Shown: positions 35,763 through 40,876 of the stretch, one piece after another | How positions within the stretch are numbered: the stretch's first letter is position 1 | Layout of the letters: the number at the start of each line of letters is the position of its first letter | NCBI GenBank assembly: GCA_012516935.1 | Contig: JAAYVZ010000272.1 | Span: forward strand, 1 to 40,876 | Source of the DNA: Holophagae bacterium | Lineage (GTDB): Bacteria; Acidobacteriota; Thermoanaerobaculia; Thermoanaerobaculales; Thermoanaerobaculaceae | DNA: 40,876 bases | Direction: 5' to 3' | Notes under the pieces: model-generated | The model's database searches: none | What the model was told of the DNA's origin: nothing | Seen by the model: the letters and a program-made list of their open reading frames with translations, nothing else | Translations under genes and position numbers: made by a program

Positions 35763-36908
35763 TCACTTGCCGAGCGGCTTGAGCCACGCCAAAGGATCCT
35801 GGGCCTGCATACCCGCACGAATCTCGAGGTAGAAGTTGCCCTCGCCCTCCTCGGCCGACCCCAGCACACCGACCGGATCGGACATCGCGACCCGCTCGCC
35901 GGCGCGCACCAGCATACTCGAAAGCCTCGCGTACAGGGAGTAGACCTCGCCGCCGTGCTGGACGATGACGAGGTTCCCATAGCCCTTGAGGAACTGGGCA
36001 TAGGCGACCTTCCCGGCGGCGACGGAGCACACCAGCTCACCCTTCGGTGCCGCCATCACGACGCCGTGCGAGACCGTGACCGTGCCATACTGCTGATCGC
36101 GACGGGAGCCGAAGCGCGACAACACGCGCGCCCCGCTGACCGGCCACGGCATGCCGCCACGTAGCAAGCGCGTCGTGCCACTCGCACGATCCTCCCGCTC
36201 GGTAACCAAGCCCCACAGGCGTTCGAGCCGGGCCTCGGCCTCCTGCGCGTCCGCCAGCGCCACGGCCCCGGCCCGTCGCTGCTGCTCGAGGCGCTGGAGC
36301 TCCGCCACCACCCGGGTGCGCGTGGCTTCCAGAGTGCTGCGAAGACCCGCACCCTCGGACCGCAACGCCTCGAGCTCGTCCCGCCGCTGCGACAACACCG
36401 AGAGCGCCCGGACCCGAGCCTCTGCCAGCTCAGCCACCTCGTCGCGCCGCCGCCGCTCCTCCTCGACCAGGGCCAGCGTCACGGTCATCCGCTCCGGCAC
36501 GTCACGCCCCGAGCCGAGAGCGTGCAGCACCAGCGGTGAGAGCCCGGCGCGTCCCAGTACCGCCAGGAGCGAAACCTGCAGCTTCAGGCGGCTCACCGCC
36601 AGGTCGAGCGCACCCCTGGCTTGCTCCGCAGCCACCGCGGCAACCCCGACAGCGTGCTCGGCGTGCCCGAGCTCCGCCTCCCACTCGCTCAGACGCAGCG
36701 CCGCGAGCCGGAGCTCACCTTCCAACCGTTGTCGCTGTGCCGCCAGATCGGATTGCTTCGCCTCCACCGCCTGCAGCCTGGCCTCCAGCTCCTGGATCTG
36801 CTGGCGGAGGTGCACCAGCTCCGCAGGCGGAGGGTCGGCCGTGGCTGTCCCAGCCGCCAGGGCGAGCACCATGACCGCGACGAGACCAAAAAGACGGCCG
36901 CGGCTCAT
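35763..36908 (-). CDS. envC: EnvC-like murein hydrolase activator
   Basis: The 381-residue protein has a signal peptide (MSRGRLFGLVAVMVLALAAGTATA), a long coiled coil (about 30-235, rich in Glu, Arg, Gln and Leu) and a C-terminal LytM/M23 domain (GVVMAAPKGELVCSVAAGKVAYAQ, KGYGNLVIVQHGG). The metal ligands of active M23 peptidases are missing, as in E. coli EnvC: the YGHN His is replaced in YARLSS, and the last His is gone in YLEIRAGM. EnvC activates cell-division amidases through its coiled coil, with FtsEX. The gene overlaps the upstream serine-hydrolase stop by 4 nt and leads into the S41-like gene. Confidence 0.93.
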   Translation of the reverse strand: MSRGRLFGLVAVMVLALAAGTATADPPPAELVHLRQQIQELEARLQAVEAKQSDLAAQRQRLEGELRLAALRLSEWEAELGHAEHAVGVAAVAAEQARGALDLAVSRLKLQVSLLAVLGRAGLSPLVLHALGSGRDVPERMTVTLALVEEERRRRDEVAELAEARVRALSVLSQRRDELEALRSEGAGLRSTLEATRTRVVAELQRLEQQRRAGAVALADAQEAEARLERLWGLVTEREDRASGTTRLLRGGMPWPVSGARVLSRFGSRRDQQYGTVTVSHGVVMAAPKGELVCSVAAGKVAYAQFLKGYGNLVIVQHGGEVYSLYARLSSMLVRAGERVAMSDPVGVLGSAEEGEGNFYLEIRAGMQAQDPLAWLKPLGK

Positions 36909-37996
36909 CCCCGCCGCCTCGTGCGGGCCAGGAGGTGGAAGGTGCGGCGGAGCGGGTGCAGGTCAGGGGTGCGGCCCCCGGGGTGGAGGCGGTTCCCGAG
37001 CAGCACCAGCACCATGCGGTCTGCAGGCTCGACCCAAACCGACACCCCGGTGAAGCCAGTGTGTCCGAACGCCTCCGGCGCCAGCCCAGGCCCGGCCGAG
37101 CAACCGGGGGTCGCGGCCAGCTGCCACCCCAAGCCGCGTGCCTGCTCGAGCCCGTCCGTACAGCACCGCGTGGCGAGCTCGGCTTCCTGGGCCGTGACCA
37201 GCTCGCCTCCCCCGGGTAGGTACTCGGCTGCGAGCCGCGCGACCGCCGCGGCGCTCCCGAACAGCCCGGCGTTTCCCGCCGCGCCATCGAGGCCGCGGGC
37301 GTTTCCGTCGTCGCACGCCCAGGCGCCAGCACGCCCGGCGGGCGGCGCCAAAGCCACCCCCCGGTCGGCCAACAACCTCCGTTCCACGAACCATTCACGC
37401 TCCCCGGCCGCGACCTGCACGCGGCGCGGAGGAGCGAAGCCACACTCCTCCAGCAACCCCAGGGGCTCGAGGATCAGGGCTTGCGTCAGGGTGGCGAGGT
37501 CGGCCCCGGCGGCCCGCTCGAGCGCCAGCCCGAGAGCGATAAAGCCGAGGCACGAGTAGAGGACGTGCTCGCCGGGAGCGGCCACCGGCTGCACTTTGGC
37601 CAGGCAGGCCAGGTACGCCTCGGCCCCCGTCCCCTCCGAGTAGAGCGGCTCCCACGCCGGGAAGCCTGTGGTGTGGCACGCACACTGCTCGAGCGTGACG
37701 CCGGCCCACGGCGAGCCGCCGAGCTCTGCCAAGACCTCTGCCAACGGCGTGCGGAGCTCCAAGCCGTCGCGTCGCGCGAGCAGCAGCAGCGTGGTGGTCA
37801 CGAGCGGCTTGGTGAGCGAAGCGAGGTCGAACCAGAGATCGGCGCCAACCGCCTCTCCCCCCTGCTCCCGCCGGCCCGCGACCCAGCACGCTCCGGCCTC
37901 TCCCTCGTGCAGCGCCGCGGCAACCCAGCCGCACGCCAGGCCTGCCGCCGTCGCGCGGGTCAGCAGACGCCCGACCCAGTCCTCGCGGTCTGTCAC
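36905..37996 (-). CDS. Beta-lactamase family serine hydrolase
   Basis: The 363-residue protein has the SxxK nucleophile motif SLTK (Ser60, Lys63) and the C-terminal HTGFTG motif of class C beta-lactamase-like esterases and DD-peptidases. The second motif, usually YxN or YxD, reads YSC (Tyr147, Cys149). No clear signal peptide is seen, so it may act in the cytoplasm or leave by another route; a peptidoglycan-fragment or ester substrate is likely given its neighbours. It starts with a GTG at 37996 behind a GGGTGG stretch and is first in the envelope operon, overlapping envC by 4 nt. Confidence 0.87.
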   Translation of the reverse strand: MTDREDWVGRLLTRATAAGLACGWVAAALHEGEAGACWVAGRREQGGEAVGADLWFDLASLTKPLVTTTLLLLARRDGLELRTPLAEVLAELGGSPWAGVTLEQCACHTTGFPAWEPLYSEGTGAEAYLACLAKVQPVAAPGEHVLYSCLGFIALGLALERAAGADLATLTQALILEPLGLLEECGFAPPRRVQVAAGEREWFVERRLLADRGVALAPPAGRAGAWACDDGNARGLDGAAGNAGLFGSAAAVARLAAEYLPGGGELVTAQEAELATRCCTDGLEQARGLGWQLAATPGCSAGPGLAPEAFGHTGFTGVSVWVEPADRMVLVLLGNRLHPGGRTPDLHPLRRTFHLLARTRRRG

Positions 37997-38203
37997 GCCG
38001 CCACCCTAGCCCGCTGGCGGTGGGATGTAAACCGGGACGACCTCGCTCGGGTTGGACCCGAGATCGTGCTCCACCCAATCACCAGCTCGAAGGTCCGGCA
38101 CCGGGGCTGAAAACCAAAAAGCAGTTCGGCTCACGGCTCGCAACCGGGTAGTCGCGAGAGGGAGGCGAGCGCAACGGCGGGCGGGCGGTGCTACTCTCCC
38201 GCG

Positions 38204-39250
38204 ATGGACCAGCCCATGCGCCTGGCGCGGCGCGTGCAGCTCCTGCTCCGCTGCTCGTTCTCACGGGCCCGCCGCGAGGTCGAGGTCGGCCACGTGCTGG
38301 TCTCTGGCACCGTGGTGACCGAACCGGGGGCATTGGTTGGCGCCAGCGACACCGTCGCGCACAACCCCCACCTCCCGAAACGCCGGCGGGTGGCGGAGAT
38401 CGCTCCGATCCGCATCCTTCATCTCGACGAGGACGTGGTCGTGGTCGAGAAACCGGCCTGGGTCGTGATTCACCCCACGTCCGCCCACGAGACCGATACG
38501 GTGGTGGCTCGGGTGGAGGCCGCCGTCGAGCGGACGGCCGGCTCGCCCCGTCGCGTGCTGGTCGTCCACCGCCTCGACCGCGAGACCTCGGGCGTAATGG
38601 TGTTCGCGCTCAACCACCACGCCGCCGGGCACCTCCACGCCCAGCTCAAGAGACACCTGATGGAACGCCGCTACCTCGCACTCGCCGCCGGAGACCTCGG
38701 CGAGCCGACCACCGTCGACCGCGGCATCGGTCGCCCGCGGCCGAGCGCCCGGCTCGCTGCGCTCGGCCCCGGGCTCGGAGTGCGCCCGGCGGAGACGTCG
38801 TTCGAGCCGATCGAGCAGCTCGGTGGCGCCACCCTGGTGGCGGCCACGCTGGCCACCGGCCGCACCCACCAGGTGCGCGTACACCTGTCGTATCTCGGCC
38901 ACCCCGTGCTCGGCGACCCGGTGTACGGCAACCCCCGACTGGACCCGATTCCAGTGCCCCGTCTGGCGCTGCATGCCGCCGCGCTGGGGTTCGTCCAGCC
39001 CCGCACCGGTGAGTGGATGCGCTTCACCTCGCCGCTGCCGCCCGACCTCAAGCGGGTCGTGCGCGCCCTGCGCCAGCGCCTGCTCCGCGCGATCGCGCTT
39101 CCACCGGCCCATCCGGCTCGACCCGGAACCGCAGCGGCCAGCCCGCCGCCTCCCCGGCGTAGGCCACACCCACTCGGGGACCGCGGACGACCGAGCCAGA
39201 AGGCACCCGCACCCCGTCGTCGGCCAGCCAGATCGCCCCGCCCACGGTGA
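38204..39250 (+). CDS. RluA family pseudouridine synthase with S4-like N-terminus
   Basis: The 348-residue protein has an S4-like N-terminal region (RVQLLLRCSFSRARREVEVGHVLVSGTVV) and a catalytic domain with the RluA motif HRLDRETSG carrying the catalytic Asp125, plus TGRTHQVRVHLSYLGHPVLGDPVYG. It isomerises uridines in rRNA or tRNA; RluC- or RluD-type, the exact site unknown. After about residue 290 the chain is a Pro/Arg-rich tail unlike the family, which runs antisense over the glycosylase gene. The frame stays open to 39250. No strong ribosome site precedes the ATG. Confidence 0.92.
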   Translation: MDQPMRLARRVQLLLRCSFSRARREVEVGHVLVSGTVVTEPGALVGASDTVAHNPHLPKRRRVAEIAPIRILHLDEDVVVVEKPAWVVIHPTSAHETDTVVARVEAAVERTAGSPRRVLVVHRLDRETSGVMVFALNHHAAGHLHAQLKRHLMERRYLALAAGDLGEPTTVDRGIGRPRPSARLAALGPGLGVRPAETSFEPIEQLGGATLVAATLATGRTHQVRVHLSYLGHPVLGDPVYGNPRLDPIPVPRLALHAAALGFVQPRTGEWMRFTSPLPPDLKRVVRALRQRLLRAIALPPAHPARPGTAAASPPPPRRRPHPLGDRGRPSQKAPAPRRRPARSPRPR

Positions 39251-39722
39251 GGTCGGCACCGTTCTCGGCGCGTCCCAGGCCGAGCCCTCGACACAGCCGT
39301 CCCGGGCCGTCGAGCCAGCCGCGGCGGTCGCGGCGCCCACGGCGCCGCTCGACGAGCCCCACTCCGGCCAGCACCACGCCGCCCCGCAGCAGTGCCGCCT
39401 CCGGCTCGCCCGGCCCGGAAGTCACGACGTTGGCACAAAAGTGCATACCATACGTGAAGTAGACGTAGAGGTGTCCGGCCTCGCCCCACATCACCTCGGT
39501 GCGCGGCGTGCGCCGACCGCCGAAAGTGTGGCAGGCCGGGTCGTCCACCCCGAGATACGCCTCGATCTCGCACAGCCGCAGCGCCACGAGCCCCTCGGGA
39601 AGACGGCGCACCAGGAGCTTGCCCAGCAGCTCCTCGGCGACCGTCTCGGTAGGGCGCTGGTAGAATCCGCGTTCCAGGGGTGCGAGCGCCTCGATCGCGG
39701 CATCGGAAAGGGGTGACCACAT
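39048..39722 (-). CDS. DNA-3-methyladenine glycosylase (AAG/MPG family)
   Basis: The 224-residue protein removes alkylated bases from DNA. Motifs of the AAG family are present: GFYQRPTETVAEELLGKLLVRR at the N-terminus, EIEAYLGVDDPACHTFGGRRTPRTEVMWGEAGHLYVYFTYGMHFCANVV around the active site, and PRVGVAYAGEAAGWPLRF near the end. The final ~17 residues are a Gly/Ala/Arg tail. Its 3' end overlaps rluA by about 200 nt, and its ATG (39722-39720) overlaps the start codon of the epimerase gene on the other strand. The ATG has no clear ribosome site. Confidence 0.93.
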   Translation of the reverse strand: MWSPLSDAAIEALAPLERGFYQRPTETVAEELLGKLLVRRLPEGLVALRLCEIEAYLGVDDPACHTFGGRRTPRTEVMWGEAGHLYVYFTYGMHFCANVVTSGPGEPEAALLRGGVVLAGVGLVERRRGRRDRRGWLDGPGRLCRGLGLGRAENGADLTVGGAIWLADDGVRVPSGSVVRGPRVGVAYAGEAAGWPLRFRVEPDGPVEARSRGAGAGAGRARPA

Positions 39723-40659
39723 GGCTTCGCGGACCGTCTGTGTAACCGGAGGCGCAGGGTTCATCGGCTCCCACGTGGCCGACGCGCTGGTAGCCGCCGG
39801 CCACCGCGTGCTGATTGTCGACGACCTCTCCTCGGGCCGCAAGGAAAACGTCCCGGCCGGCGCCGAGCTGCACGTCCTCGACATCCGCTCGCGGGAGGCC
39901 GCCGTGCTCGTTCGCGATGCGGGCGTCGAGGTGCTGATCCACCACGCGGCACAGATGGACGTGCGGCGCTCGGTCGCCGACCCAGTGCTCGACGCCAGCA
40001 TCAACGTCGTCGGCACGCTCACGCTGCTCGAGGCTGGACGGCGTGGGGCTCTCCGCCAAGTGATCTTCGCGTCCACCGGCGGGGCGATGTACGGAGAGCA
40101 GGACTACTTCCCGGCCGACGAGGAGCACCCTGCGAGGCCCGTGTCACCCTACGGCGTCGCCAAGCTGGCGGTCGAGCGGTATCTCTACTTCTTCCACGTC
40201 GAGTACGGCTTCGACGCCACCTGCCTTCGCTACGCCAACGTCTACGGCCCGCGCCAGAACCCGCACGGTGAGGCCGGCGTGGTGGCGATCTTCCTCGATC
40301 GCCTACTCTCCGGCCGCCAGGCGACGATCAACGGCGACGGTCTGCAGACCCGTGACTACGTGTACGTGGCCGACGTGGTCGCCGCGAACCTCGCAGCCCT
40401 GGGCCGTCCAGGCTTCCGGATCTTCAACGTCGGCACCGGAATCGAGACCGATGTCGTGCAGCTCTACCGAGGCCTCGCCGCCGCTGTGGGCAGCGACCGG
40501 CCACCTGCCCACGGCCCAGCCAAGCCCGGCGAACAGCGCCGTTCGTGCATCACCGCCGCGAAGCTGGCACGCGAGCTGGGCGTGCAGGTTACGGTGCCGG
40601 TGGCCGAGGGCCTGCAGCGCACCGCCGAATGGTTCGCGCGCATGGCGGCCAACGGTTGA
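39721..40659 (+). CDS. NAD-dependent epimerase (UDP-glucose 4-epimerase-like SDR)
   Basis: The 312-residue extended short-chain dehydrogenase has the NAD motif TGGAGFIGS at 9-17, the Ser/Thr of the active site in IFASTGGAMYG, and the catalytic YGVAK (Tyr144, Lys148). The segment YANVYGPRQNPHGEAGVVAIF and a terminal substrate domain fit the GalE-like group of UDP-sugar 4-epimerases, probably for envelope polysaccharide precursors; the sugar is not certain. GAAAGGGGTG upstream could serve as ribosome site. The start codon shares two bases with the divergent glycosylase ATG. Confidence 0.93.
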   Translation: MASRTVCVTGGAGFIGSHVADALVAAGHRVLIVDDLSSGRKENVPAGAELHVLDIRSREAAVLVRDAGVEVLIHHAAQMDVRRSVADPVLDASINVVGTLTLLEAGRRGALRQVIFASTGGAMYGEQDYFPADEEHPARPVSPYGVAKLAVERYLYFFHVEYGFDATCLRYANVYGPRQNPHGEAGVVAIFLDRLLSGRQATINGDGLQTRDYVYVADVVAANLAALGRPGFRIFNVGTGIETDVVQLYRGLAAAVGSDRPPAHGPAKPGEQRRSCITAAKLARELGVQVTVPVAEGLQRTAEWFARMAANG

Positions 40660-40726
40660 CGGATCGCGGCTTTCGGCCCGACTGCGAAACGAGAGCCGAC
40701 GACCGGGAACCTGGGGGGCGAATCGC

Positions 40727-40876
40727 TCACCGCGAGCGGAGGCGCTCGATCTGGCGGCGGTTGCGCTTTTCGGGGCGACCGGCACCGGGCGGCGGAGCGG
40801 GGGGCGGGGCGTAGCGGTGCCGCTGCCGCTGCTCGAGCTCCAAGGGACTCGGCGGCGGGGGCACGTCCTCGTACAG
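40727..40876 (-). CDS. C-terminal end of an S4-domain RNA-binding protein (Hsp15-like), partial
   Basis: The frame enters from the right edge and stops with TGA at 40729-40727, giving 49 residues. The fragment has a Pro-rich stretch and the C-terminal signature GRPEKRNRRQIERLR, resembling the GRPTKxxRRxLxxFR end of Hsp15/HslR-type S4 proteins, which bind free 50S subunits carrying nascent chains. The RNA-binding domain itself lies outside the window. It converges on the epimerase gene with 67 bp between stops. Confidence 0.65.
   Translation of the reverse strand: MYEDVPPPPSPLELEQRQRHRYAPPPAPPPGAGRPEKRNRRQIERLRSR

Overview
The window is GC-rich chromosomal DNA from a bacterium with an ordinary housekeeping and central-metabolism gene set. 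No phage genes, insertion sequences, CRISPR array, rRNA or convincing tRNA was seen. The mix of genes suggests an anaerobic or facultative, possibly thermophilic, Gram-negative-type bacterium: a single-chain pyruvate:ferredoxin oxidoreductase, a flavin-dependent thymidylate synthase, a cyclic-2,3-diphosphoglycerate synthase-like protein, a Tat-type radical SAM protein, an LpxL-type acyltransferase and an EnvC-type amidase activator. An Acidobacteriota-like lineage (for example Thermoanaerobaculia) would fit, but that is inferred from gene content and codon bias and no database search was run.

Layout. 1-5.0 kb: a PflX-like radical SAM protein, a MarR-YceI pair behind a palindromic candidate operator, a response regulator with Glu at the phospho-acceptor position, and a Rieske-PlsC pair. 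5.0-12.4 kb: an LpxL-like acyltransferase lacking the usual catalytic acid, an HMCES/YedK protein, CpgS-like and GuaA, then a tightly overlapping dCMP deaminase-phosphofructokinase-TrmB operon. 12.5-18.6 kb: a tandem cyclic-nucleotide-binding-domain protein, then nifJ and a dihydroorotate-dehydrogenase-like gene, framed by a good promoter with an operator at its predicted start and a strong hairpin/T-tract terminator. 18.7-29.8 kb, all on the minus strand: ThyX, a YfcC-type transporter, a GT-C-like membrane protein, an M20 peptidase, a secreted prolyl oligopeptidase, the AmrS/DUF362 pair with twin-arginine leaders, and a DUF2914 protein. 30-33.2 kb, plus strand: pyrR-pyrB-pyrC plus a stand-alone receiver domain. 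33.4-38 kb, minus strand: a serine hydrolase-EnvC-S41-like-divergent polysaccharide deacetylase operon. 38.2 kb to the end: an RluA-type pseudouridine synthase, 3-methyladenine DNA glycosylase and a UDP-glucose-4-epimerase-like protein with overlapping ends, and the 3' end of an S4-domain gene.

How the genes work together. Several sets make functional sense: pyrimidine synthesis (pyrRBC) with dCMP deaminase and ThyX for dTMP; glycolysis and pyruvate oxidation (PfkA, NifJ); and cell-envelope work (PlsC, LpxL-like, EnvC operon, GT-C-like). The most interesting points are the CRP/Rex-like operator at the nifJ promoter, the envelope operon in which both EnvC and the S41 protein seem to have lost catalysis, the Tat-leader radical SAM/DUF362 pair, and a dispersed heptamer-based intergenic repeat.
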